Below, one piece after another: positions 17,757 through 26,339 of a stretch of DNA of 58,290 nt. Position numbers and translations under genes: made by a program. The first letter of the stretch is position 1. Each line of letters opens with the position of its first letter. The notes beneath the pieces are model-generated. The model saw only the letters and a program-made list of their open reading frames with translations, did no database searches and was not told where the DNA came from. Source of the DNA: Fibrobacter succinogenes (GTDB lineage Bacteria > Fibrobacterota > Fibrobacteria > Fibrobacterales > Fibrobacteraceae); NCBI GenBank assembly GCA_902779055.1, contig CACZAD010000024.1, positions 1-58,290 of the forward strand, written 5' to 3'.

Positions 17757-18964
17757 TAACGCCCCCCATTTTTCAAGTAATCGAATTCATTTTTCTTTCG
17801 GTCATATTCATGGATCAACCATTCTATCGAGGCATATAGGCGAAAACCTGAAGCCTTGACGACATCATCGGCCCATACGTTCTTTATACCGCCGCGGAAG
17901 CGCATCCCAATATGCGAATCACAAAGACGCGTAAAAAAGACATCCACTATGACACCCGCGCCATACGTCGGGAAATACTGCGACGGGAAACTGTAATTGT
18001 CCTTTTGATCGTTCCTGCGAATTTCAAGTTCGTCCCAGGCAAAACCAGCAGTCAAGAATCCATAGAGATGCACGTATTCCGTGTTCAAGAACGCATAGCC
18101 AAAATTCAAATCGGCACCGACATCCCAAAACGAAATGGAATCCAGTTCTTTACTATGAGCATTATGCATTCCTAAAAAGAACTCCCAAAAGACATCATCC
18201 AAGATAAAGCCAAAACCCTGATAAAACCCAAAGCTGTCCTTCACCTTATCGGAAATCCGCCCCACAAACCTAGTCACGGCAACCCCCGCCGAATACGAAA
18301 AATAATTGTGCAAATCAAGCTCGAAACTTTCAACCCAGTATTCTTCTACAAGGTAATGGAGTTGCACTAAATTTTTCAGTTGGCTTCTATGCTTTTCGAT
18401 CCGCTTCGAGGTTTTGTCTCGCTCCTCGAACAGGCTATTAAACAAGATCTGGACAAAAATGCGGTCGCCTTCATTCTCAATTTTACTGATGGCAGCCTCG
18501 TATTCCCCTGATTCCTTTTGCTGTTTCAAAGCTTCGTACAAAACACTTTTTCTATTGACGACATCATAACGTTTTAGGGAATCGACATTGCAAAGGAAGT
18601 TGAAATCACGCTGAAAAAACTTTATAAGACGCACTTCATGAATGAGCAGACCTCGAACCCATCTTGTCGTTTTTTCATACGCTTCAAATTCGGCAACAAG
18701 CCTGTTATAATCATCCATTCGATTGTCAATCAACGCAGATTCAATGGACCGCACAAGAGCAACGCCTTTCTCGTACTCGACGTGAGCCGCAAAATTAGCG
18801 TCATGGTCATCCAGGGTATTACCCATTCTCGGCAAGCGATGATCCACGTTGTCTTGCACAAACAGGTTGACCAAGGAATCTACAGGAACGTCGGCCGCAA
18901 ACAACGGCTCGCCCAATGTTGCCAAAATCAAAAAAGCTAAAAAACGACGGACACAACGGATCAT
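17756..18964 (-). CDS. Secreted protein of unknown function, tandem paralogue B
   Basis: A protein of about 402 residues starting with signal MIRCVRRFLAFLILATLGEP then LFAAD. The middle is helical with many Lys/Arg/Glu. From about residue 230 the chain alternates hydrophobic strands (FYQGFGFILDDVFWEFFLGM, ADLNFGYAFLNTEYVHLYGF, IGMRFRGGIKNVWADDVVKA), matching the C-terminal part of the downstream gene in order and in the NTEY motif. The frame opens at TTG 18979; ATG at 18964 gives a cleaner signal peptide and is chosen. No ribosome site is clear. Function unknown; an envelope-associated barrel is inferred from strand pattern. Confidence 0.77.
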   Translation of the reverse strand: MIRCVRRFLAFLILATLGEPLFAADVPVDSLVNLFVQDNVDHRLPRMGNTLDDHDANFAAHVEYEKGVALVRSIESALIDNRMDDYNRLVAEFEAYEKTTRWVRGLLIHEVRLIKFFQRDFNFLCNVDSLKRYDVVNRKSVLYEALKQQKESGEYEAAISKIENEGDRIFVQILFNSLFEERDKTSKRIEKHRSQLKNLVQLHYLVEEYWVESFELDLHNYFSYSAGVAVTRFVGRISDKVKDSFGFYQGFGFILDDVFWEFFLGMHNAHSKELDSISFWDVGADLNFGYAFLNTEYVHLYGFLTAGFAWDELEIRRNDQKDNYSFPSQYFPTYGAGVIVDVFFTRLCDSHIGMRFRGGIKNVWADDVVKASGFRLYASIEWLIHEYDRKKNEFDYLKNGGR

Positions 18965-19037
18965 ATCGTCAATATACAAATTAAAGCCAACGCATAGCGC
19001 CGGCTTTAAACATTTTGAGCTTCATAACAAAGTCTAT

Positions 19038-19790
19038 TTAAAAGTCTTTTGCAAGGCGACCTTCCCCACTTTGCAGCAGTTCGTTAAGGTAATCCTTCGC
19101 GATTTTGCAAGACTCCGGAAGCGAATGGCCAAGCGCCAAATTTGCCAAAATGGCAGAAGACAAATGGCATCCTGTTCCATGCTTCCCGACTCCCAGCAAA
19201 CGCGGACTCGAGAACTTGTACTGCTTGCCGTCCTTGTCCCACAAGGTATCCAGAGCTTCGGTATCCGTAGAATGTCCGCCCTTCAAAAGAACAGCGCAGT
19301 CCTTTCCGAACTCAAACTTTCCGTTAGCTGCGGCCTGTTCAAGCCCCAAAAATCCGTACTCGTCCAGATTCGGAGTCACCAGATCCATCTGCTTCATCAC
19401 AGGGAAAAATTCAGAGCGGTCCGCCGAGCGCATAAAATGGAACCCCGCCGAAGCACTTGCAATCGGATCCCAGATAATGAACGCATCCGGAGACTTTTCA
19501 CGGACAAATTCAACAATACGCTTTAGGACTTTTGCCTTTTCGACAAGTCCGATTTTCACGTACTTGAAAGTGCGCTTTTTGAACAGAGTTTCCAACTGAG
19601 CCTCGATGCGATCCCAGATGACCCAACCAGGGCTTACAAATTCATCTTCGTTCTGTTCGGTAAGAGATGTACAGACTGCTTCGCAGTAAACTCCAAAATG
19701 CGCCATGGCCTTCACATCGGCCAAAATGCCGGCACCGGCAGAACCGTCGAACCCGGCAATCGTCAAAGCGTAATTCATTTTTTCAGACAT
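19038..19790 (-). CDS. thiD: Hydroxymethylpyrimidine/phosphomethylpyrimidine kinase
   Basis: Ribokinase-fold enzyme phosphorylating the pyrimidine precursor of thiamine. Visible: ALTIAGFDGSAGAGILADVKAM at the substrate-binding N-terminus, YVKIGLVEKAKVL, VWDP-like IIWDPIASASAG, LVTPNLDEYGFL, AVLLKGGHSTD, and HGTGCHLSSAILANLALG with the GTGC anion hole and the catalytic residue position. The frame opens at 19832, but ATG at 19790 has AGGA 6 nt upstream and gives a standard N-terminus (250 residues). A pyridoxal-kinase-like role is the alternative. Confidence 0.88.
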   Translation of the reverse strand: MSEKMNYALTIAGFDGSAGAGILADVKAMAHFGVYCEAVCTSLTEQNEDEFVSPGWVIWDRIEAQLETLFKKRTFKYVKIGLVEKAKVLKRIVEFVREKSPDAFIIWDPIASASAGFHFMRSADRSEFFPVMKQMDLVTPNLDEYGFLGLEQAAANGKFEFGKDCAVLLKGGHSTDTEALDTLWDKDGKQYKFSSPRLLGVGKHGTGCHLSSAILANLALGHSLPESCKIAKDYLNELLQSGEGRLAKDF

Positions 19791-19809
19791 AAAAATTCCT
19801 TTTTTAGAC

Positions 19810-21096
19810 CTACACCACTGCATATATCCCAATCATCACGACAGTCACGCCACAAATCAGAGCCACAGCCGGGAGTATCGGCCGACGCATCGACTTCGCT
19901 CCAAGGAAATACACAAGGCCACCCTTAGTCATCGTATTCGCTAAACTAGCAAACAACAGCGCTAAAATCAAGTTGCGATTTTCAAGTGCAGCCTTGCGGC
20001 ACATATCGATAAGCGAGAACGCCACGGCATCCATCTCGGCGGCACCGCCCAAAAAGCTACAAGCGATCAAGGCGCCTGACCCCAACAAGGCATGGGCCGC
20101 ATTCGCCGCAAACATCACCACGGTAAAGACCAGGCCAAACTTCACAGCCGGCAAGAGCTTGAACGGGTTGTTAAAATCAGTCGTCTTTTGGCGATGGTCC
20201 TTAGACTCGCGAAGTTTCAGATAGCCTGCATATCCAAGCCCAGGAACCACCGGCACAAGCAACGGCGCCAACAACGGAACCGCAAGCGAAGGCACAAGGA
20301 ACACGCAAATCAAGTACAAACGTACATACATCACCGACCAGCTGAGGACAATGCCAAGCGTAAAATCGGCCGCATACTGTTCGTTGTCAACGCTACGCCC
20401 CGCCAAGTTGAGCGTGAGAGCCGTACTACTTGCAAGCCCGCCCAAAAGCCCGGTAAGCCAAATGCCCTTGCCCGGCCCAACCAGCTTGATCAGCACATAC
20501 CCCACAAAACCGATGCCCGAAATGAACACCACAAAAAGCCAGATCGTATGCGGGTTCAGGACTTCTAGGCCCGGAGGTCCAAAAGCCTTGTTCGGGAGGA
20601 ACGGTAAAATCATCAGGGAAATCACGGCAAACTTTACCGTCGCGATAATGTCTTCGGGCGAAAGCTTTTTTGCAAAATCATGGAGCTGCCGCTTGATGGC
20701 CAAGAGCCCAAGCAGGACAATCATAAGGATGCACGCTTCGAGCAAGCGGTTGAACCAGCAAAGCGAGCCGAGCAAATAAACCATGATAAGGGCAGCACTC
20801 GTCGTAATGCCTGCCGGGCCGCCGCTTTCGCGGTTCGAAAGGCCATACGCCACGTGGCTTGCCAACAGCAAAAGGCCGACAACAACAAGCCCCGTCACAA
20901 AGGGAGCGAGCGAATTCATCAGCTCGCCCAAAAAGCACGTCAACGCACCGCAAAGGCTCACGATCGAAAACGAGCAGAGCCCCGCCGGATGCCTGGAATT
21001 ATTGCGGGAATACGAATTTTCACGCTGCATACCGATAATAAAGCCGATACCCAGCGCAGCCGCCAATTTATAAAAGACATTGAATTCAATCATCAT
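19810..21096 (-). CDS. MgtC/SapB-like and DUF4010 membrane protein
   Basis: A 428-residue polytopic inner membrane protein with about 12 hydrophobic segments. The first 140 residues match the MgtC/SapB region (ALGIGFIIGMQRENSYSR, HPAGLCSFSIVSLCGALTCF), and the remainder the DUF4010 region (GPGKGIWLTGLLGGLASSTALTLNLA, GGAAEMDAVAFSLIDM). The pair is usually found as one protein of unknown transport function. It starts with ATG ATG at 21096/21093 and ends 19 bp before the thiD start, so the two probably form an operon. Confidence 0.85.
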   Translation of the reverse strand: MMIEFNVFYKLAAALGIGFIIGMQRENSYSRNNSRHPAGLCSFSIVSLCGALTCFLGELMNSLAPFVTGLVVVGLLLLASHVAYGLSNRESGGPAGITTSAALIMVYLLGSLCWFNRLLEACILMIVLLGLLAIKRQLHDFAKKLSPEDIIATVKFAVISLMILPFLPNKAFGPPGLEVLNPHTIWLFVVFISGIGFVGYVLIKLVGPGKGIWLTGLLGGLASSTALTLNLAGRSVDNEQYAADFTLGIVLSWSVMYVRLYLICVFLVPSLAVPLLAPLLVPVVPGLGYAGYLKLRESKDHRQKTTDFNNPFKLLPAVKFGLVFTVVMFAANAAHALLGSGALIACSFLGGAAEMDAVAFSLIDMCRKAALENRNLILALLFASLANTMTKGGLVYFLGAKSMRRPILPAVALICGVTVVMIGIYAVV

Positions 21097-21125
21097 TCAA
21101 AATCTATACAAAAAAATGGTTATGA

Positions 21126-21213
21126 GTTATTAGTTTTTAGTCATTAGTCCATTCGCGAGATGGCATCGCCTTCTTATATAAAAAAGTCGACCCCGGAATT
21201 TAATCCGGGGTGA
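21126..21213. repeat. Intergenic repeats: ATTAGTTTTTAGTCATTAG tract plus composite double-hairpin element
   Basis: The first part (21126-21151) is a low-complexity TTAGT tract. The second, 21161-21213, reads GGCATCGCCTTCT, then TATAAAAAAG, then the palindrome GACCCCGGA...TCCGGGGTGAC. It matches, in inverted orientation, the element at 26102-26157. No gene is present between 21097 and 21241. Confidence 0.7.
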
Positions 21214-21241
21214 CATTCTAGTGACATTCTAAAAACTCTGA

Positions 21242-22927
21242 TTACGCCATACGCTGCTGCTTGGAGGCAAGCTTCATAGCGTACATATTAGCATCGGCCA
21301 TGCGGTAAACGTCCATTGCAGTCACGGCATCGCCACGACGACGCACGGAATAACCGTAAGCGACATTCAGCTTGATCGGAAGTTCGGCTTCTTTTTCCAA
21401 ATGGACCATCGTCTTCAGCGCAGAAGCAAGGTCCGAGAGATGTTCGGCACGGATAATGGCAACGAACTCGTCGCCGCCCATACGGATTGTAGTACCGATG
21501 CCCTTAAACGCTTTCTGGAACACGTCGGCAAAGCAGCACAGGAGCTTGTCGCCCATCGAATGCCCAAAATGGTCATTCACGAACTTGAGACCGTTCACGT
21601 CGATGCTCACAATGGCGTAGTCACCGTCATCGCGATTGAGGACTTCAAAGATACGTTCGCACTTGGCCCTGTTGTAGATACCCGTCAGCGCATCGCGATA
21701 GGCAATCTGGCGCAACAGTTCCTTCTCGGTCTTGTCGCGCAGTTCTTCGTACAAGTACACAAGGTAACCGACCATCAAAAGCAGAATGAACAACAGCGCA
21801 CCAATCGGCAGCCACGTCGCATCGAGGAACGGCTTGGCCAAGCCAAAAAGGTTCTGGATGTTATAACGGAACACGTCTGCAATCGCAAAAACGACAAAGA
21901 CAACAGTGCCCGAAGCGAGGATCTTTTCTTGCAAGCCGGCGCCACGGTCGTACAGCACACGGAAAATGGTCATGATGGCAAACGCGATGAAAATATACGT
22001 GTGGTAAACCAACAGGAACGTCGGGTAATGGGCGACATTCGTCACATGAAGAATGGTCGTCACCACAAAGAACAGCACGCCAAATGCGACAAAGGCCTTT
22101 ACCAGGTTCAGCTTCCAGGACGGAATCTTGCCACGGCGCATATTGATAATCAAGAGCCCAAACGGAATCGCACAAAGGTACAGCGACACGTATTCAAGCG
22201 TCGTATCCATAGCGTAATTCATCGAGAAGATCTGGATGCACTTTCCGTAATTGAGTGTCCAAAGCCCCATCAAGAACGAGAACACGGCAATCAAGATAAG
22301 ACGGTAGAACGCGCGGTCGAACACCACCGCAAAGCCACCTGTAATAAAGGCGATAAGCCCAAAGAACAAGAGGAAAATGCCAATCGCAATCGAGCCGGAA
22401 TTGTTCGCAAAGTAATCCGTCATCGCGCCCGAATGCAACAATTCAATGGAGGTCAGCGACTTTGCCGCCGCCTTTTCAGTCACAACAGTCACCACGCGAA
22501 TGATATGCCGATCCAGGTGCTCTGGCATGTTGACCAGGTGGATGCCGCTACCGACCAGTTCGCCTTTTTCGAACCGGTCAAATCCATAACTGTAATAGCA
22601 GGTCGAGTCGACGTAAACAGCGACAGCAACGTGATAAGCGTGGAAGCGGAGCGTTGTCGGCAAGGGAATCGAAGTCCCGCCCATATCGCGCTCATAAATA
22701 ATCGTATCACCAGGAGTGATGTTCGACGGAACACGGAATTCCGAAACGTGCTTTAATGGCGGAAGACGGACATCAGAAAAAGAGACCGACCAGCCCCCCT
22801 CGAGGCGGATCAGGTTGTCACACATTCCATGACGGCACGCGCCATTGAAACTGGTGACGAATAAAGCCACAATTACAGCAGATAATACTGCAATGAGGAT
22901 TTTTACGAGTCTCTTTCCATTTCTCAT
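21242..22927 (-). CDS. Membrane diguanylate cyclase (7TMR-DISM-like sensor and GGDEF)
   Basis: Makes cyclic di-GMP from GTP. An N-terminal membrane anchor (about 8-28) is followed by a periplasmic beta-sandwich domain (about 35-170: LEGGWSVSFSDVRLPPL, FHAYHVAVAVYVDSTCYYSY) like 7TMR-DISM extracellular domains, then seven or so membrane helices (about 180-390), a short coiled coil (EELRDKTEKELLRQIAYRD) and a GGDEF domain (DALTGIYNRAKCERIF, IRMGGDEFVAII). The active-site GGDEF is intact; the RxxD inhibitory site is not visible upstream of it. The frame opens at GTG 22933; ATG at 22927 is preferred. The periplasmic ligand is unknown. Confidence 0.9.
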   Translation of the reverse strand: MRNGKRLVKILIAVLSAVIVALFVTSFNGACRHGMCDNLIRLEGGWSVSFSDVRLPPLKHVSEFRVPSNITPGDTIIYERDMGGTSIPLPTTLRFHAYHVAVAVYVDSTCYYSYGFDRFEKGELVGSGIHLVNMPEHLDRHIIRVVTVVTEKAAAKSLTSIELLHSGAMTDYFANNSGSIAIGIFLLFFGLIAFITGGFAVVFDRAFYRLILIAVFSFLMGLWTLNYGKCIQIFSMNYAMDTTLEYVSLYLCAIPFGLLIINMRRGKIPSWKLNLVKAFVAFGVLFFVVTTILHVTNVAHYPTFLLVYHTYIFIAFAIMTIFRVLYDRGAGLQEKILASGTVVFVVFAIADVFRYNIQNLFGLAKPFLDATWLPIGALLFILLLMVGYLVYLYEELRDKTEKELLRQIAYRDALTGIYNRAKCERIFEVLNRDDGDYAIVSIDVNGLKFVNDHFGHSMGDKLLCCFADVFQKAFKGIGTTIRMGGDEFVAIIRAEHLSDLASALKTMVHLEKEAELPIKLNVAYGYSVRRRGDAVTAMDVYRMADANMYAMKLASKQQRMA

Positions 22928-22968
22928 TAGCACATATATATAATAAGTAATTTTGCGCTAAAAAGAAC

Positions 22969-23460
22969 TTATTTTTCTCGTACCCATACCTGATATAGGG
23001 TCGGAAAGTCATTTTTTTCGTCAGCAGGGACCATTTCTTCGCTTTTTTTTGCGAAATTTTCCACCCACTCCGGGAAAAACACATCGCCATCGACGTGAGA
23101 AAGCACCTTCGTATAATACAGCTTATCCACCAAAGGCATAGCCTCGCGGTAGACGGCCGCACCGCCGATAATAAAGCATTCGGTCTCGCCCGCCGCCTTG
23201 GCGGCTTCAATAGCCTGCTCCAAGGACGAACAGACGATGCAGCCCGGAGCCTGGAAATCCTTGTTGCGGGTCAGCACGTAGTTCGTACGGTTCGGGAGCG
23301 GGCGTCCGATATCATCGTAATTTTTGCGGCCGAGGATAATGGAATGGCCCGTGGTGATCGCTTTGAAGCGCTTGAGGTCGGCAGACAGGTGCCAGGGCAA
23401 GTGGCCGTCGCGACCAATGACATTGTTTTCGGAAACTGCTACAATTGCAGAAATCAACAT
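22969..23460 (-). CDS. folA: Dihydrofolate reductase
   Basis: Reduces dihydrofolate to tetrahydrofolate with NADPH. Motifs: SAIVAVSENNVIGRDGHLPWHLSADLKRFK (split here from the following IILGRKNYDDIG), LPNRTNYVLTRN, and ECFIIGGAAVYREAMPLVDKLYYTKV. The catalytic Asp lies in the helix LSADLKRFK. At 163 residues it is standard length. AGGAGG lies 6-7 nt before the ATG. It is followed downstream by the diguanylate cyclase and preceded by rlmH. Identity is firm. Confidence 0.95.
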   Translation of the reverse strand: MLISAIVAVSENNVIGRDGHLPWHLSADLKRFKAITTGHSIILGRKNYDDIGRPLPNRTNYVLTRNKDFQAPGCIVCSSLEQAIEAAKAAGETECFIIGGAAVYREAMPLVDKLYYTKVLSHVDGDVFFPEWVENFAKKSEEMVPADEKNDFPTLYQVWVREK

Positions 23461-23476
23461 ACGGCAACCTCCTGCC

Positions 23477-23938
23477 CTATCGATGATGATACGGGTGGTT
23501 CTGCATGACCATCTGGACGCGGTAGAGCTGTTCTGCCGTAATCATCCGGGCGTGGTCATGGGTAAAAGTCAAAGGCGAAAGGCTCAGGAGCAAGTCGGCG
23601 GACTTTTTCAGGTTTTCGTCGATGCCGTACGCGGAGCCAATCAAGAACACGATATTCCCCGGAAAACGGGCCTGCAAAGTATCAGCAAGCTTGACAGTGT
23701 CCATCAGCTTGCCTTCTTCGGACAAGATGACGCGCTTGTATTCGTTGCGCGGGAACTTTTTTTCAAAGAGGGCGGCCTCTTGGGCGAGCGCCTGGGCATG
23801 GTCATCGAGTTTGGATTCCTTGAGTTCCACCACTTCGAGTGGCTTTGCGGAACCACGCAAGCGCTTGACATACTTTTCCACTTCTTCAGCAATGAGCGGA
23901 GAGCCAGCACGACCAAAAACTGCTAAGATCCATTTCAT
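23477..23938 (-). CDS. rlmH: 23S rRNA pseudouridine-1915 N3-methyltransferase
   Basis: SPOUT methyltransferase acting on helix 69 of 23S rRNA in assembled 70S ribosomes. Family motifs are VILSEEGKLMDTVKLADTL, NIVFLIGSAYGID and the trefoil-knot C-terminus LLSLSPLTFTHDHARMITAE then QLYRVQMVMQNHPYHH, which is nearly invariant in RlmH. The 153-residue length is standard. It ends 17 bp before folA and begins 1 bp from the stop of the phosphoesterase, so the three share an operon. Identity is firm. Confidence 0.95.
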   Translation of the reverse strand: MKWILAVFGRAGSPLIAEEVEKYVKRLRGSAKPLEVVELKESKLDDHAQALAQEAALFEKKFPRNEYKRVILSEEGKLMDTVKLADTLQARFPGNIVFLIGSAYGIDENLKKSADLLLSLSPLTFTHDHARMITAEQLYRVQMVMQNHPYHHR

Positions 23939-23939
23939 C

Positions 23940-24668
23940 TTAACGGCCTACCGAAAGACGATCGATGAGGAACGAGGGCATTCCGGCCTTTTTCATACGG
24001 TTCTGCGTTTCGCGGATGTCGTATTCCACGCGGATAAGACGCACGCACTTGGTCTCGGTATCGAGCAGGCACCAGCAGGCACGCGGGTCGCGGTCACGGG
24101 GCTGCCCCACACTGCCGACATTCACCAGCAATCGTTCGGTATTCGCAATCACGTACTCGTATTCGTCCAGAATCTTGGGAATTGCCAAGGGACGGCTCGC
24201 AATGATGACCGGGCTATGCGTATGTCCCACAAAACAGTAACGTTCCGTAAAATGATCGAAAGCGTTCAGCGCATCTTCGAGGTCGGTCACATAGACCCAG
24301 TCTGCCGGAGATAACGGCGACGCATGCACAAAGCAAATGTCGTTTTCTTCAAAAATATACGGAAGCGAACGGATATACGCCACAGACTCCTTGGACAGGT
24401 GCTTTTGCGTCCATTCAATGGCCTGCTTGGCATAAGGGTTAAAACCAGCACTGGATTCGTACTTGACCGCCACACTGTCGTGGTTGCCGATCAGGCAAAA
24501 ATCCATATTTTCACGAACCAAGTCGACACATTCATCGGTATCGACGCCATAACCAACAATATCCCCAAGACACACCTTGCGTTCAACGCCATTATCGCGC
24601 ATGGACTCAAGAACGGCCTTAAATGCGGTGGCGTTGGAATGGATGTCAGAACAAATACCGTAAAGCAT
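23940..24668 (-). CDS. Metallophosphoesterase (calcineurin-like)
   Basis: Two-metal phosphoesterase, probably cytoplasmic. Motifs in order: YGICSDIHSN (D-x-H), KVCLGDIVGYGVD (GD), CLIGNHD (GNHD), FVHASP and YCFVGHTHSPVI (GHTH), all of the metal ligands of the family. The C-terminus contains NTERLLVNVGSVGQPRDRDPR, as in YfcE/YmdB-like enzymes that hydrolyse phosphodiesters. Length 242. Substrate unknown. It is the first gene of the phosphoesterase-rlmH-folA operon. Confidence 0.9.
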   Translation of the reverse strand: MLYGICSDIHSNATAFKAVLESMRDNGVERKVCLGDIVGYGVDTDECVDLVRENMDFCLIGNHDSVAVKYESSAGFNPYAKQAIEWTQKHLSKESVAYIRSLPYIFEENDICFVHASPLSPADWVYVTDLEDALNAFDHFTERYCFVGHTHSPVIIASRPLAIPKILDEYEYVIANTERLLVNVGSVGQPRDRDPRACWCLLDTETKCVRLIRVEYDIRETQNRMKKAGMPSFLIDRLSVGR

Positions 24669-24737
24669 ACTTGCAATTTAGAAAAACAATTTTATGTAAG
24701 TGGCGACATTGTCCTTTTTTACTAAATTTACACAAGT

Positions 24738-25367
24738 ATGGAAGTCATCCAAGACAAAATGAAGGTGAGTATCGCCTACACCCTCAGGGAAGGCAAGAGG
24801 ATTCTTGAAGAAGTCCCCGCCTCCCAGCCGTTCGTGTACATCCACGGATACAACAACATCATTCCAGGACTCGAAGACGCTCTTGCCGGGCGCCACCTGG
24901 GCGAAAAGTTCACCGTGAATATTCCTGCTAATCTGGGTTACGGAGAATACCGCGAAGATCTCGTCCTCAAGGTACCGAAAGAAGAACTCCGCGACGTCGG
25001 AGAACTCTGGATCGGGATGGAACTCGAAATGTTCCAGGACAACGACATCCGTGAATTCCAGTTGCCGGACACAGCCGAAGAATTTGTTAACGACCTGAAC
25101 CTCGACGACGATGAAGAACAGAGCGATGGCATCTACATCATCAAGGAAATTCTCGAGGATGCCGTGATTGTTGACGGGAACCACCCGTTTGCAGGCAAAA
25201 ACCTGACTTTTAACGTCGAGGTCGTGGATATTGTAGATGCAAGTTTTACCGAACAGGAATCCGGATTCCCGGACGAAGACGATTACGACGGATTTGACAA
25301 CTACGACAGTTACGATAACCGCCTGGGCGGAGACAATTTTGACTCTAACGAAAGGAGATGGCGTTAA
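24738..25367 (+). CDS. slyD: FKBP-type peptidyl-prolyl isomerase, SlyD-like
   Basis: Prolyl isomerase and chaperone. The FKBP core starts MKVSIAYTLREG and contains FVYIHGYNNIIPGLEDALAGRHLGEKFTV, the GYGEYREDLVLKVPKEE segment at the FKBP/IF (insert-in-flap) junction, and ends HPFAGKNLTFNVEVVDI. In E. coli SlyD the C-terminus is His-rich and binds nickel; here it is an acidic, tyrosine-rich tail (DEDDYDGFDNYDSYDN), so a nickel role is unlikely. An extra acidic stretch (NLDDDEEQ) lies in the flap. rpiA starts at its stop codon. Confidence 0.88.
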   Translation: MEVIQDKMKVSIAYTLREGKRILEEVPASQPFVYIHGYNNIIPGLEDALAGRHLGEKFTVNIPANLGYGEYREDLVLKVPKEELRDVGELWIGMELEMFQDNDIREFQLPDTAEEFVNDLNLDDDEEQSDGIYIIKEILEDAVIVDGNHPFAGKNLTFNVEVVDIVDASFTEQESGFPDEDDYDGFDNYDSYDNRLGGDNFDSNERRWR

Positions 25368-26056
25368 TGGCATCGATGGATGAACTCAAGAAGGCTGCAG
25401 GCGTTCGCGCCGCAGACATGATCAAGGACGGAATGATTGTCGGTCTCGGCACAGGCAGCACGGCAGCTCACATGGTGAACCGCCTTGCCGAACGCATCAA
25501 GACCGAAGGCATCCACGTGACGGGCGTCTCGACCAGCTGGAGCACGACGCTCCAATGCCGTAGCCTCGGCATCCCGCTCAAGGAAATGGGCGAAGTCAGC
25601 CACCTCGACATGGTCATCGACGGCGCCGATGAAATCGACCCGAACCGTAACCTCATCAAGGGCCGCGGGGCCGCTCACCTCCTCGAAAAGATTGTCGCCT
25701 CGATGACGGACAACTACGTGATTATCGCAGACTCCGGCAAGGCAGTGCAGCAGCTCGGCACCAAGTTCGCCGTACCTCTCGAAATCATCCCGGGCGCCAT
25801 CGCCGTCGTGACCGAACGCGTCAAGAAGCTCGGTGGCGAAGTCAAGGTTCGCATGGGCGCTCCTGGCAAGGACGGTCCGGTGATCAGCGACAGCGGTAAC
25901 CTCATCGCCGACGCAAAGTTCGCCCCCATCGCAGACCCGGACAAGCTCGCCCGTGATCTGGAACACATCGTGGGTATCGTCGGACACGGCCTGTTCATCA
26001 ACATGGCAACGAAGGTCATCCTCGCTGACGAAGCCAAAGGCCTCATCGAATTCTAA
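25367..26056 (+). CDS. rpiA: Ribose-5-phosphate isomerase A
   Basis: Interconverts ribose 5-phosphate and ribulose 5-phosphate in the pentose phosphate pathway. Motifs: MIVGLGTGSTAAHMVNRLAER (phosphate site), GVSTSWSTTLQCRSLGI, MVIDGADEIDPNRNLIKGRGAAH with catalytic Asp/Glu and Lys, and SGNLIADAKFAPIADP. The frame opens at ATG 25358, but AAAGGAG at 25351-25357 is properly spaced only for ATG at 25367, which overlaps the slyD stop as TAATG. That start gives 229 residues. Identity is firm. Confidence 0.95.
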   Translation: MASMDELKKAAGVRAADMIKDGMIVGLGTGSTAAHMVNRLAERIKTEGIHVTGVSTSWSTTLQCRSLGIPLKEMGEVSHLDMVIDGADEIDPNRNLIKGRGAAHLLEKIVASMTDNYVIIADSGKAVQQLGTKFAVPLEIIPGAIAVVTERVKKLGGEVKVRMGAPGKDGPVISDSGNLIADAKFAPIADPDKLARDLEHIVGIVGHGLFINMATKVILADEAKGLIEF

Positions 26057-26101
26057 TTAGGCGACTTCGTCGCACGCATTGCCCCCCCCAGCGAATGCTT
26101 T

Positions 26102-26157
26102 TTGTCACCCCGGCCACTGTGCCGGGGTCGCCTTTTTTATACGAGAAGGCGATGCCG
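26102..26157. repeat. Composite palindromic repeat, copy 1 (rpiA end)
   Basis: TTGTCACCCCGGC...GCCGGGGTCGCC followed by six T and then GAGAAGGCGATGCC. The 8-bp GC stem and T run could terminate rpiA. The second half pairs CGCCTT with AAGGCG, making a second hairpin. A near-identical first half recurs at 26240, and the whole element is found inverted at 21161-21213. Confidence 0.8.
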
Positions 26158-26176
26158 TCCCCATACGCGGATCATG

Positions 26177-26206
26177 ACCACGTAAGAACTAAAGTTCTAA
26201 GTGGTC
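26177..26206. repeat. Imperfect inverted repeat around AAGAACT/AGTTCT
   Basis: GACCAC...AAGAACT and AGTTCT...GTGGTC face each other across two bases, forming an almost perfect 14-bp hairpin between the two palindromic repeat copies. It is not followed by a T run. Role unknown. Confidence 0.55.
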
Positions 26207-26239
26207 AAAGAGAACGGAGTCCGGCATGACAAGCACACA

Positions 26240-26278
26240 TTGTCACCCCGGCCACTGTGCCGGGGTCGCCTTTTTTTT
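26240..26278. repeat. Palindromic repeat, copy 2 (before hydrolase)
   Basis: Matches 26102-26140 almost base for base (TTGTCACCCCGGCCACTGTG, then CCGGGGTCGCC and a T run), 138 bp away. It lies upstream of the hydrolase start, and the maximal open frame of that gene reads into it. Confidence 0.8.
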
Positions 26279-26339
26279 ACTTGAGTTTACACGACAGAAA
26301 AGGTATATTGTCGAGAAATCTGGTGTATCGCCCCCTCGT

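Noticed and set aside
26226..26339. N-terminal extension of the hydrolase frame
   Set aside because: The extension translates a palindromic repeat and its T run; the ATG at 26340 begins a normal membrane anchor.
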